Origin: JAWKWH01 sp965204295
GTDB lineage: Bacteria > Pseudomonadota > Alphaproteobacteria > Rhizobiales > Rhizobiaceae
Length of the DNA stretch: 64,000 nucleotides
Assembly: GCA_965204295.1 (NCBI GenBank)
Contig: OZ241973.1
Coordinates: forward strand, 2,790,001-2,854,000
Reading direction: 5' to 3'
A program made the position numbers and the translations under genes. This document shows positions 18,703 through 27,172 of this stretch, one piece after another. Position 1 is the first letter of the stretch; the number at the start of each line of letters is the position of its first letter. The notes under the pieces are model-generated. The model saw nothing but the letters and a program-made list of their open reading frames with translations, made no database searches and was not told the DNA's origin.

Positions 18703-18812
18703 GTGGTTGAAGCAGACGAGGCTTCTTCGGGGCCGGGTGTATGAAAGGCGGGCGGGGCCTCCCGCGGCAAGACCGTCGTCTTCGGGAACTTCGCAGGGGT
18801 TTATCCGGGGCA
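18703..18812 (+). pseudogene. IS1595-type transposase fragment
   Basis: A short frame reads VVEADEASSGPGV, a stop, then KAGGASRGKTVVFGNFAGVYPG. This matches the catalytic-site region of IS1595/IS1016 transposases (VExDExxxGG...GRGAAGKTxVFGxxxRGG...). Only about 35 codons remain, with one in-frame stop. It abuts the IS256 fragment, so one element was probably cut by the other. Confidence 0.5.
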
Positions 18813-18846
18813 CGATCAAGGTCCGCATCGCGAAATCCGGGGGCAC

Positions 18847-19676
18847 ATGGAGAAGATTTATGGCTTTGAAGCCTCTCCCGGCTTGATCCCTGCGATCACG
18901 GACGCGGTGAAGGAGGAAGTCGGCACTTGGCGGAACCGTCCCCTGGAGCCCTGCTATCCTGTTGTCTTCATGGACGCGGTCCGGGTCAATATCCGCAGTG
19001 ACGGGGCGGTTTCCAACAAGGCCGTCTTCGTGGCCCCGGCCATCCTTCCGGACGGGACCGGGGACGTGCCGGGCCTATGGTTCCGGACCAGTGAGGGCGC
19101 CAAATTCCGGGCCAGGGTCCTGAACGACCTGCGCAACCAGGGTGTCCAGGACATCCTGATCGCGGTCGTGGACGGGCTCAAGGGCTTCGCCCGGGCCATT
19201 GAGGCGGCGTTCCCGCAGACCTGCATCGTCCACCTGTTGCGCCATTCAATGATCTGTTGTGCCGGCCACAAGGATCGCAACGCAGTGGCTGCGGCGCTCA
19301 AGGCCGTCTACACGGCTGTAGACGCTGAGCCGGCAGAGGCCGCGCCGGTCGAGTTTGAGGAAAGCGACCTGGCCAGGCAATATCCGGCCATCGCGCCGAA
19401 CCGGCGTCGGGCCTGGAACGAGGTCATCCCGTTCCTTGGCTATCCGCCCGGGGTGCGCAGGCCGGTCCACACCACCGACGCCATCAAGGCGCTGAACTCG
19501 ACAATCCGCCGCGCCGTCCGAACCCGCGGCCACTTCCCAAGCGATGAGGCAGCCGCAAAGTTGATCGATCCCGCGCTCAATGCCACCTCAACAGAGTGGA
19601 AGCGCTCAGCGCGCGAATGGCATGCCGTCAAAAGCAGTTCGCAATCATGTTCGAAGAACGCTTACCGATGGCGTGA
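18847..19676 (+). pseudogene. IS256-family (Mutator) transposase, truncated and frameshifted
   Basis: About 260 codons of an IS256-type transposase remain. EKIYGFEASPGLIPAITDAV opens the fragment, VVFMDAVRVNIRSDG holds the first catalytic Asp, LIAVVDGLKGFARAIEAAFP the second, and RRAWNEVIPFLGYPP likely the Glu. It continues through STIRRAVRTRGHFPSDEAA. The N-terminal DNA-binding part is missing. Near 19630 the frame must shift to read QFAIMFEERLPMA and the genuine stop at 19674-19676. Many substitutions at usually constant sites (for example a shortened CIVHLLRHSM region) show it is decayed. Confidence 0.85.
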
Positions 19677-19702
19677 AAATGCGCCACAAAACAAAATTCC
19701 GC

Positions 19703-20128
19703 TCAGTCTCGACCTGGGCCAAAACCAACATGGCGCCGCCACCACTCGCGACGGCATTTCACACCCGCGCGTTCACGCTCATAGGCGACCAGCGTCTTTT
19801 TCTTGGAACCGAACCCGCAGCCGCGCAGAAAACGCCAGACAATATCGTGCCTCACCTTGCCCCCGCACTCCGCCAGCATCTCCTGCAACACGGCCGGAGA
19901 GTTCCGTACCCTATCCAACAGCCAACCCCGATGCGACTCCAGAAACGGGCGGCGATACCCGCCCATCTTCGCAGGCCTCACCGAGCCGGTCCGCGCCGCG
20001 CGCAGTCTCCACTTCACAACGCCCGACGGCGCAACTCCAAACCGCTCCGCAGCCCGGTGACGGCTCTCTCCAGCCTGTATCGCGGAAACAATACGTTCGC
20101 GAAGATCATTCGGGTAAGGTCGCGTCAT
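19703..20128 (-). pseudogene. IS630-family transposase N-terminal half, truncated
   Basis: The frame encodes MTRPYPNDLRERIVSAIQAG and AAERFGVAPSGVVKWRLRAA, a helix-turn-helix transposase start. It goes on to VWRFLRGCGFGSKKKTLVA and VKCRREWWRR before ending. This is the orfA-like half of an IS630 element; the catalytic DDE half is gone. Right where it breaks, a short stretch of the opposite strand reads TWAKTNMAP, the usual start of the IS630 catalytic half, hinting at an inversion. Confidence 0.75.
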
Positions 20129-20307
20129 CCATACTGGCCTCCTTCACCGATTGTCGCCTGCATTTTTGCCATTTGCGCAAGATCGAAGACCTTTTCTTGC
20201 GCTTGTTCGCATCCATTCAAACCTTTCCTTTCAAACGGAATTAAATGAGACTAATGAGTTATGATTCCAGGCTCTCTTCCGTCTCCATCTGAATTCGGGC
20301 GCTTATT

Positions 20308-20695
20308 ATGATCAAGCTGATATTGGTTGGTTGCGGCAATATGGGTTACGCGATGCTTGCCGGATGGGTGAATTCCGGAAAGCTGACGCCCGCCGATGTG
20401 GTGGTCGTGGAACCGGTCGAAGCGCTGCGCGACCGGGCGGGCCGGCTGGGTGTGAAGGCGGTGGCTTCCGCCGACGAAGTTCCCGCCGGCGCCGGTCCTC
20501 AGCTCGTCGTTTTCGCCGTCAAACCCCAAGCCATGGGCAGGGTCGTGCCGGAATACCGGTATATGGCCGCCGCCGGCGCAACTTTCCTGAGTGTCGCAAC
20601 CCGACCGGGACATATTTCAGTGGCGCGTATCCCTGTACCGACAAACTCGCGGCGTAGATTCTGGCTGAACCGGGGCGTGGCCGTATGTAGCGCTT
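20308..20695 (+). pseudogene. proC: Pyrroline-5-carboxylate reductase, truncated by IS630
   Basis: The first 95 or so residues are clear ProC: MIKLILVGCGNMGYAMLAGW is the dinucleotide-binding Rossmann motif, followed by VVVVEPVEALRDRAGRLGV and VVFAVKPQAMGRVVPEYR. After ATFLSVA the frame must shift to read GTYFSGAYPCTDKLAA and then stops making sense. The remaining two thirds, with the catalytic C-terminal dimerisation domain, is absent, because an IS630 element begins at about 20695. Proline synthesis would need another proC copy elsewhere. Confidence 0.85.
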
Positions 20696-21610
20696 TATAC
20701 CACTATCCCTAGATGTTGATCCTATTTGTATAATCGCGTGTTGTGGTTAAACGGACGGTGGCGGTCTTGTTGGCGCGCAGGCAGGCCCGGACGTTTTCGA
20801 CAGGGTTGATCTGTGGAGCGTGGGGCGGCAGCGGCAGAAGCGGTGATGTTATCGGGAACGCGCAGCGCCCTTGCGCCGTGCCGGCGCGTCGGTCTCGGCG
20901 CGTTCGGGACAGACGGCGCCAAAGATGCGGGTCCATTCGCATCCGGTATTGCGCGGCGCCCTGCCGGCCGACACGCGCTTTGTGCCGGCGCCACACCTCG
21001 ATTTTCTTGCCGCGCACCGCATCGGGCAGGTCGGCCTGTACCTTGGCGGCAAAGCTTTCAAACGCCTCCCGGGCCTGCGGGTCGGATTTCGTGCGGGCGC
21101 ACCGAAAGGCGCCGAAACCCGAGCGCGGCAAGCTGCCTGCCTGCCGTGCGTTCCTGCATCGTCACACCCAAGCGCCTTTCGATCTCGCGTTGCAGACCGA
21201 CGCGCCGCCAGTCGACAACACCGTGCGTTTCCGGACCGGGGCCTGCGCGGACGAGTGCGGCCTTCCGCGCCGCGTCGAGGAGTGGACCACGCCCCGGCGC
21301 CCGGCAAGCCCCTCAAGACCTCCCTCGTTGTAGCGATGGAGCCAATCCCGTAGCGGCCGGCGGTCCATCCCGCAGTTTGCGGCTGCCGACTTGCGGTCGG
21401 GGCTCTCCGGAACCAATGCGACCGCCACCATACGCCGCGCGGCCCTGGCATCATGGCTCCGGGAGCCGGCAGCATGGAGTTCCCTTGACGTCAAATCCGT
21501 CCGCGTGATCGTAACCGCCATCAAAACCTCCATCCTTCGATGAAAGTGAACCGGAACCTGCACCATATGGAAATCCACAAAGGCGTCAGGCCCATTGGCC
21601 GGTGGTATAA
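20695..21610 (-). mobile_element. Decayed IS630-family insertion element with 9-bp terminal inverted repeats
   Basis: TTATACCAC at 20695-20703 and its reverse complement GTGGTATAA at 21602-21610 bound a 916-bp segment holding a minus-strand IS630-type transposase remnant. The ends include TA, as expected for the family target site. It separates a proC fragment on the left from the Hint gene on the right. Confidence 0.6.
20722..21521 (-). pseudogene. IS630-family transposase, multiply frameshifted
   Basis: Reading starts at ATG 21521 with MAVTITRTDLTSRELHAAG and AAANCGMDRRPLRDWLHRYN, the N-terminal helix-turn-helix of an IS630 group common in alphaproteobacteria. Later pieces in other frames include VRGKKIEVWRRHKARVGRQG and ITSPLLPLPPHAPQINPVEN, matching the catalytic region and the final NPVENVWAYLR motif. 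The central Asp-containing segment (LDGAGWH type) is not found, so a deletion is likely. Not functional. Confidence 0.8.
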
Positions 21611-22532
21611 TTCCCTTTTTATAAGTACACCCGGCGCGGACGTCGTCAACGAGCCGGGCAGGATCATCTCGTGGAATTCCGCTTTCCCGTTATCTGATAC
21701 CCTGGCCGATGTCCAATCCGGAGATGATGGCCTCCTGGATGTTGGCGAGGACTCATTCTTGGCTTCCGACATCGACTACACGGGGTACACGGTCGAATTC
21801 GGAGGCGAGACCTACGCCATTTTCAACACCGGATCCGTCTCATTCATCCCCTACAACAAGTCGGTGCATGACATCGGGTCTCTGGCCAACGGGGGCAGTT
21901 CGACGGGTTACATGGCCAACAACGCCATCGTCTTCAACTGTTTTGCGACCGGAACAAGGATCGCGACGCCGGACGGCGAAAAGGCCATCAAGACCCTGAA
22001 ACCCGGCGACCGGGTCGTGACCCATGACGGCAGGTCGACGCCGGTGATCTGGGTGGCGAGGCAGACCGTCGCCAACCCGCGTTTCGTCGAACTCGGCCGC
22101 AAGCCCGTGCGCATCGACGCCGGCGCCCTCGGCCCGGACCTGCCGAACAGACCGCTGACCGTGACCGCCGATCACGCCCTGCTGTTCGGCGACATGCTGG
22201 TCAACGCCGGCGCGCTGGCGGAGGACGGAACCCCGGTCCGCTTCGCGCCGCTTGAGGAGATGCCGACGCGCTTCATCTGGTGGCATGTGGAGCTTGAGAA
22301 CTACGAGGTCGTTCCGGTCAATGGCGGCGTTCCGGCGGAAAGCTTTATCGATTATGTCGGCCGGTCCGGTTTCGACAATTACGACGAGTATCTCGACCTC
22401 GCCGGGGCCGACCGTCTGATACCGGAAATGCCGTTCGTGCGCATATCGGCGCAACGGCTTGTGTCGTCGCCCGACCTTCGCGAGGCGCTCGGCATCGCAC
22501 CGCCCTACGTATCCCGGCGCGCCGCCGCCTGA
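21540..22532 (+). CDS. Hint-domain (Hedgehog/intein-like) autoprocessing protein, N-terminus altered by IS630
   Basis: The protein has 330 residues. The C-terminal part is a Hint_2-type domain. It starts at NCFATGTRIATPDG with the nucleophilic Cys at residue 134, continues with KTLKPGDRVVTHDGR, and has the B-block histidine in TVTADHALLFGD near residue 212. No C-terminal His-Asn is seen, so self-cleavage rather than splicing is expected. The N-terminal 130 residues are Gly/Asp-rich and beta-like (VEFGGETYAIFNTGSVSF). Such proteins are often secreted in alphaproteobacteria, but no signal peptide is visible. The first 24 codons lie inside the IS630 right end, so the original start has been lost or replaced. 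Confidence 0.75.
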   Translation: MKVNRNLHHMEIHKGVRPIGRWYNSLFISTPGADVVNEPGRIISWNSAFPLSDTLADVQSGDDGLLDVGEDSFLASDIDYTGYTVEFGGETYAIFNTGSVSFIPYNKSVHDIGSLANGGSSTGYMANNAIVFNCFATGTRIATPDGEKAIKTLKPGDRVVTHDGRSTPVIWVARQTVANPRFVELGRKPVRIDAGALGPDLPNRPLTVTADHALLFGDMLVNAGALAEDGTPVRFAPLEEMPTRFIWWHVELENYEVVPVNGGVPAESFIDYVGRSGFDNYDEYLDLAGADRLIPEMPFVRISAQRLVSSPDLREALGIAPPYVSRRAAA

Positions 22533-22623
22533 CCGGCGGGGCCGGGTGCCGACTTTCCGCCTTAGTCCGCCGCGCCTTGGCCGCGCGGCAATCCGGACGG
22601 GATGCGATCGGGCCGCACGGCCC

Positions 22624-22652
22624 TTGCAATAACCCCGATTCCCGTCTATAGG
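22624..22652 (+). promoter_or_regulatory. Predicted rpsB promoter
   Basis: TTGCAA and TATAGG with exactly 17 bases between them, about 110 bases before the rpsB start. The long leader that follows could carry the S2 autoregulatory site, but I cannot fold it reliably. Confidence 0.55.
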
Positions 22653-22765
22653 TGCGCTCATTCCACACACGGACTTCGGTGTTTGGCGGGAGAAATCCGG
22701 CAAAGACCCCCGGTGGCGGTAATCCGCTGTTGGTCCGTGGAGGCTGAACCGGAAAGGAAAATAAG

Positions 22766-23938
22766 ATGGCTTTGCCTGATTTCAGCATGCGCCAGCTGCT
22801 GGAAGCCGGTGTTCATTTCGGACACCAGACGCACCGCTGGAACCCGAAAATGTCGCCATACATCTTCGGCGCGCGCAACAATATCCACATTATCGACCTG
22901 AGCCAGACCGTGCCGTTGCTTGATCGGGCGCTCAAGGTCGTTTCCGACACGGTGGCCGGCGGCGGCCGCGTCCTGTTTGTCGGCACCAAGCGGCAGGCAT
23001 CCGAAATTATCGCCGACGCGGCAGGCCGTTCGGCTCAGTATTTCGTCAATGCGCGCTGGCTCGGCGGAATGCTGACCAACTGGAAGACGATTTCCAACTC
23101 GATTTCGCGTCTGCGCAGGCTAGATGAGCTTTTGGCTGGCGAAGCGGAAGGTTTCACCAAGAAAGAGCGTCTCAATCTGGATCGCGAGCGCAGGAAATTG
23201 CACAGGGCGCTTGGCGGCATCAAGGAAATGGGATCGACGCCCGATCTGCTGTTTGTCGTCGATACCAACAAGGAGGCGATCGCCATTCAGGAAGCCAAGC
23301 GTCTCGGCATTCCAATCATTGCGATCGTCGACTCCAATTGCGATCCCGACAATATCGACCATCCGATTCCGGGCAATGACGACGCCGCCCGCGCCATATC
23401 GCTGTACTGCGACCTCATCGCCATGGCGGCGCTCGACGGCATCGCCAGGCAGCAGGGCTCAATGGGCATCGATATCGGCGCGTCGGAAGAGGCGCCGGTG
23501 GAACCGGCGCTTGAACAGGCGTCCGCCGAGGAAGCCGGGGCGGAAGAGACCAAAGCGGAAAAGGAATCGGGATCAAAGGGATACGTAATGCCCGAGGGCT
23601 TTTCGCGCGATGCGGGACCGACCGATTCCGGCGACAAGCTGGATATTGTCGAATTCTCGGCATTCGGCGAGATCCACCCGACGCAAGTCATCTTCTATGC
23701 GCGCGATAATCCGGGTAACCCTGATATTGCAATTGACCGATGGATCGATAAGCGCCTCGCGAATTTCCACGCGGCGCGGCCGGACGGCAAGCGGGTGACC
23801 GTGCACGTGGATCGCGATGTGCTGAAAAAGCGCAAGATGACCCATGCCGATCTGCCCGTCGTCACCAAGGCGGCTGACCGGGCAACCTACAAGGTTGAGG
23901 GTGCCGCCGATGCCGGGAAGGGAAAGGACGGCAAGTAA
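22766..23938 (+). CDS. rpsB: 30S ribosomal protein S2 with a long C-terminal extension
   Basis: The core (residues 1 to about 240) is standard S2: MALPDFSMRQLLEAGVHFGH, RWNPKMSPYIFGARNNIHII, FVGTKRQASEII, RWLGGMLTNWKTI and AIVDSNCDPDNIDHPIPGND. It binds the 30S body-head junction and is needed to load S1. At 390 residues it is far longer than the roughly 255 of Brucella-type S2. After an Ala/Glu-rich linker comes an ordered-looking segment of about 115 residues (LDIVEFSAFGEIHPTQVIFY; IDRWIDKRLANFHAARPDGK; VHVDRDVLKKRKMTHADLP) and a Lys-rich tail. A good GGAAAGG lies before the ATG. It is the first gene of the rpsB-tsf unit. Confidence 0.95.
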   Translation: MALPDFSMRQLLEAGVHFGHQTHRWNPKMSPYIFGARNNIHIIDLSQTVPLLDRALKVVSDTVAGGGRVLFVGTKRQASEIIADAAGRSAQYFVNARWLGGMLTNWKTISNSISRLRRLDELLAGEAEGFTKKERLNLDRERRKLHRALGGIKEMGSTPDLLFVVDTNKEAIAIQEAKRLGIPIIAIVDSNCDPDNIDHPIPGNDDAARAISLYCDLIAMAALDGIARQQGSMGIDIGASEEAPVEPALEQASAEEAGAEETKAEKESGSKGYVMPEGFSRDAGPTDSGDKLDIVEFSAFGEIHPTQVIFYARDNPGNPDIAIDRWIDKRLANFHAARPDGKRVTVHVDRDVLKKRKMTHADLPVVTKAADRATYKVEGAADAGKGKDGK

Positions 23939-24048
23939 GATTTAGGCTGTCCGCCGCATCCGATTTGGGCGCGGCAGGCGGTGAACGATGCCGGGCGCTG
24001 CGATGTCAGCCGCTCCGTTTCTTCGAAAGCGAATATCGAGAGGCAGTT

Positions 24049-24969
24049 ATGAGCATTTCCGCGGTACAAGTTAAACAACTCCGTGATCTGAGCGGCGCCG
24101 GTATGATGGACTGCAAGACCGCATTGATCGAAACCGCGGGCGACATCGAGGCCGCCGTCGACTGGTTGCGCGCCAAGGGCATTGCGAAAGCCGACAAGAA
24201 AGCCGGGCGCACCGCCGCCGAGGGGCTGATCGGAATTGCATCCGGCGCAAGCGGCGCGGTCGTCGTCGAAGTCAATTCCGAAACCGATTTCGTCGCCCGC
24301 AATAACGGATTTCAGGAGATCGTGCGCAACGTCGCGACGGTCGCGCTGGGGACCGATGGAGCGACCGAATCCGTCGCGGCCGCCGAATATTCCGGAACCG
24401 GCAAATCCGTAACCGACGCGATCAGGGACGCGGTCGGCGCGATTGGCGAAAACATGTCGTTCCGTAGGTCGGCGAAGCTGGATGTGAGCAAGGGTGCGGT
24501 TGCGACCTACATGCACAACGCCGTTTCGGAAGGATTGGGCAAGATCGGCGTTCTGGTCGCGATTGAAACCGATGGCGACGCCGGCGCGGCCGGCGCCGTC
24601 GCGCGCCGGGTCGCGATGCACGTGGCGGCGACAAATCCGCTTGCGCTCACGGCGGAGGAGGTAGACCCGGCCGCTATTGAGCGCGAGAAAGCGATTTTCG
24701 CGCAACAGGCGCGCGAATCGGGCAAGCCGGACGGCATCATCGAAAAGATGGTCGAAGGCCGCATGCGCAAATTCTTCGAGGAAGTTGTGTTGTTGAAGCA
24801 ATCCTTCGTCATCAATCCCGACCAGACTGTCGAGCAGGCGGTCAATGAGGCGGAAAAAGACATAGGCGCGCCGGCCGCCATCACCGGATTTGTGCGATTT
24901 GCGCTTGGCGAGGGTATCGACAAGGGCGCGAACGATTTCGCCGCTGAGGTTGCCGTCACCGGACATTGA
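24049..24969 (+). CDS. tsf: Translation elongation factor Ts
   Basis: This is the nucleotide-exchange factor for EF-Tu, 306 residues. Landmarks are the UBA-like N-terminus (SAVQVKQLRDLSGAGMMDCK), the TDFVARN motif inside VVEVNSETDFVARNNGF, and the dimerisation and coiled-coil parts. I chose ATG 24049, after GAGAGG, rather than an upstream in-frame start. It lies about 110 bases after rpsB, as is nearly universal. Confidence 0.96.
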   Translation: MSISAVQVKQLRDLSGAGMMDCKTALIETAGDIEAAVDWLRAKGIAKADKKAGRTAAEGLIGIASGASGAVVVEVNSETDFVARNNGFQEIVRNVATVALGTDGATESVAAAEYSGTGKSVTDAIRDAVGAIGENMSFRRSAKLDVSKGAVATYMHNAVSEGLGKIGVLVAIETDGDAGAAGAVARRVAMHVAATNPLALTAEEVDPAAIEREKAIFAQQARESGKPDGIIEKMVEGRMRKFFEEVVLLKQSFVINPDQTVEQAVNEAEKDIGAPAAITGFVRFALGEGIDKGANDFAAEVAVTGH

Positions 24970-25091
24970 CCCGGCCGGTGCGGCGGTCGTCATCGGACAG
25001 CGAGCAAGCGGCGTGACAACCCGGCGCCCTTGTCGTATCTCGGCCTGCCCTCGCGCGAGGGTGTGAATCGCTTCACCAAAAGGGAATTCAA

Positions 25092-25814
25092 ATGCCGGAC
25101 GCTCCTCGATATAAACGTGTCCTTCTAAAGGCTTCCGGCGAAGCGCTGATGGGCGGGCAGGGGTTCGGCATTGATGTTCCGGTCGCCGACCGAATCGCCG
25201 CCGACATCGCGGAAGCCCTGTCGGTGGGCGTTCAGGTTGGCGTCGTCATCGGAGGGGGAAATATATTCCGGGGCGTCGCGGTAGCGTCCAAGGGCGGCGA
25301 CCGCGTCACGGGCGACCACATGGGCATGCTGGCCACCGTGATCAATTCGCTGGCCCTGCGAACTTCGCTGGTCAAAATCGGTGCCGAGGCGGTGGTTCTT
25401 TCGGCGATCGCAATGCCGGAAATATGTGAGAGTTTTTCGCAACGCAAGGCCTCGGCCTACATGGATCAGGGCAGGGTGGTCATATTCGCCGGCGGAACCG
25501 GCAACCCGTATTTCACCACGGATTCGGCGGCCGCGCTTCGCGCCGCGGAGATTGGCGCGGATGCATTGTTCAAAGGCACGCAGGTGGATGGCGTCTATTC
25601 CGCCGATCCGAACGAGGATCCGTCCGCCCGAAGATATGAGCGGATATCGCACGCCGAGGTGATCTCCAAGGGCTTGGCGGTGATGGATACCGCCGCGATT
25701 GCGCTTGCGCGCGAGAACAACATCCCCATAATTGTCTATTCGATACATGAAAAGGGCGGATTCGGTGCGATACTGGCAGGTGGAGGCCGCAGCACCACGG
25801 TTTCAGACGGGTGA
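25092..25814 (+). CDS. pyrH: Uridylate kinase
   Basis: This is a bacterial UMP kinase of the amino-acid-kinase fold, 240 residues. Sequence landmarks are KRVLLKASGEALMG at the N-terminus, VVIGGGNIFRG, the uridine-binding TGDHMGMLATVINSLAL, and GGTGNPYFTTDSAAALRA. It phosphorylates UMP to UDP in the cytosol and is essential in most bacteria. It lies in the conserved order tsf-pyrH-frr. AAAGGG lies just before the ATG. Confidence 0.96.
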   Translation: MPDAPRYKRVLLKASGEALMGGQGFGIDVPVADRIAADIAEALSVGVQVGVVIGGGNIFRGVAVASKGGDRVTGDHMGMLATVINSLALRTSLVKIGAEAVVLSAIAMPEICESFSQRKASAYMDQGRVVIFAGGTGNPYFTTDSAAALRAAEIGADALFKGTQVDGVYSADPNEDPSARRYERISHAEVISKGLAVMDTAAIALARENNIPIIVYSIHEKGGFGAILAGGGRSTTVSDG

Positions 25815-25856
25815 GCGGGCCGGGGTTCGCATTGCAGCCCGGCAGGGAGAGAGAAG

Positions 25857-26417
25857 ATGAGCGATGGTGTCGATTTCAAGGACTTGCAGCGGCGCATGGA
25901 TGGCGCCGTGACCGCCTTCAAGAGCGATCTGGCGACCCTGCGCACGGGCAGGGCGTCGACCAATCTTCTGGATCCGATCATGGTCGAGGCGTACGGTTCG
26001 CCAATGCCGATCAATCAGGTGGCGACGGTTTCCGTGCCCGAACCGAGGATGATATCGGTTTCCGTCTGGGACAAGACCCAGATACAGGCGGTCGACAGGG
26101 CAATTCGTGAATCCAATCTCGGATTCAATCCGATTGTCGATGGCGCCAATCTGCGCATACCGCTTCCCGAACTGAACGAGGAACGCCGCAGGGAACTCGC
26201 CAGAATCGCCCATCAGTATGCCGAAAATGCGCGGATTGCCGCGCGCAACGTTCGGCGCGATGGAATGGACCATCTGAAAAAGGCTGAAAAGGACGGCGAA
26301 ATCAGCCAGGATGTCCATCACGCCAACGCTGATCGCGTTCAGAAGATGACAGACGGCGCAATTGCCGAAATCGACTTGCATCTTGATGAAAAAGAAGCCG
26401 AAATCATGCATATCTGA
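25857..26417 (+). CDS. frr: Ribosome recycling factor
   Basis: The protein has 186 residues. DLQRRMDGAVTAFKSDLATL and the TGRAS motif (LRTGRASTNLLDPIMVEAYG) open helix 1. The beta domain with NQVATVSVPEPRM follows, then the last two long helices including RRELARIAHQYAENARIAAR. RRF dissociates post-termination ribosomes together with EF-G. An AGGGAGAGAAG precedes the ATG. It is 42 bases after pyrH and 35 before uppS, so all three are probably co-transcribed. Confidence 0.96.
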   Translation: MSDGVDFKDLQRRMDGAVTAFKSDLATLRTGRASTNLLDPIMVEAYGSPMPINQVATVSVPEPRMISVSVWDKTQIQAVDRAIRESNLGFNPIVDGANLRIPLPELNEERRRELARIAHQYAENARIAARNVRRDGMDHLKKAEKDGEISQDVHHANADRVQKMTDGAIAEIDLHLDEKEAEIMHI

Positions 26418-26452
26418 TCGGGCTTTGCGGTAAGGCGGTTCACGGGGATCAC

Positions 26453-27172
26453 ATGGCCACACCCGCCCATATTGCCATCATCATGGATGGAAACGGCCGC
26501 TGGGCCGCGGAGCGTGGTCTGCCGCGCGCGTCGGGGCACCGGGCGGGCGTGGAAGCACTGCGTGAAACCGTCCGCGCGTGCGGCGATCTCGGCATCGGCT
26601 ATTTGACGGTTTTCGCATTTTCTTCGGAGAACTGGTCGCGGCCGGAATCGGAGGTCAGCGACCTGATGGGTCTGTTGAAGCTGTTTATCCGCAAAGACCT
26701 GGCGGAACTGCACAACAATCGGGTGTGGGTCAGAGCCATTGGCGACCGGGAGACTTTGAAGCCGGACATCCTGGCGCTCTTGCTCGAAGCGGAGCAATTG
26801 ACCGCCGGCAACGATGCAATGGAACTCGTCATCGCGTTCAATTATGGCTCGCGCGACGAAATCGCGCGCGCGGTCAGAAAAATCGCGGATTGCGCCAGTC
26901 GCGGAGAGATGAGCGTTTCGGACATATCGGAAGATACGATTGCCTCGCATCTCGATACCGCGGGCGCACCGGACCCGGACCTGATCATCAGAACCAGCGG
27001 TGAGCAGCGCCTGTCGAATTTTCTGCTTTGGCAGGCGGCCTATAGCGAGTTTGTCTTTCTGCCGTGCTACTGGCCGGATTTCGGCCGTTCGGACCTTATG
27101 AAGGCGATCGCCGACTATGAGGCCCGCGACCGGCGTTTCGGAGGCCTGAAGGCGCAGGCCGTCGCGACATGA
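26453..27172 (+). CDS. uppS: Undecaprenyl diphosphate synthase
   Basis: This is a cis-prenyltransferase, 239 residues. The catalytic Asp and phosphate-binding loop are in IAIIMDGNGRWA near residue 12. VFAFSSENWSRP and the C-terminal DLIIRTSGEQRLSNFLLWQA ... YSEFVFLP are family signatures. It makes the C55 lipid carrier for peptidoglycan and surface polysaccharides. It overlaps cdsA by 4 bases (ATGA). Confidence 0.96.
   Translation: MATPAHIAIIMDGNGRWAAERGLPRASGHRAGVEALRETVRACGDLGIGYLTVFAFSSENWSRPESEVSDLMGLLKLFIRKDLAELHNNRVWVRAIGDRETLKPDILALLLEAEQLTAGNDAMELVIAFNYGSRDEIARAVRKIADCASRGEMSVSDISEDTIASHLDTAGAPDPDLIIRTSGEQRLSNFLLWQAAYSEFVFLPCYWPDFGRSDLMKAIADYEARDRRFGGLKAQAVAT

Noticed and set aside
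18560..18886. 108-codon plus-strand frame before the IS256 fragment
   Set aside because: It runs through the IS1595 fragment in the wrong frame and has no family-like content.
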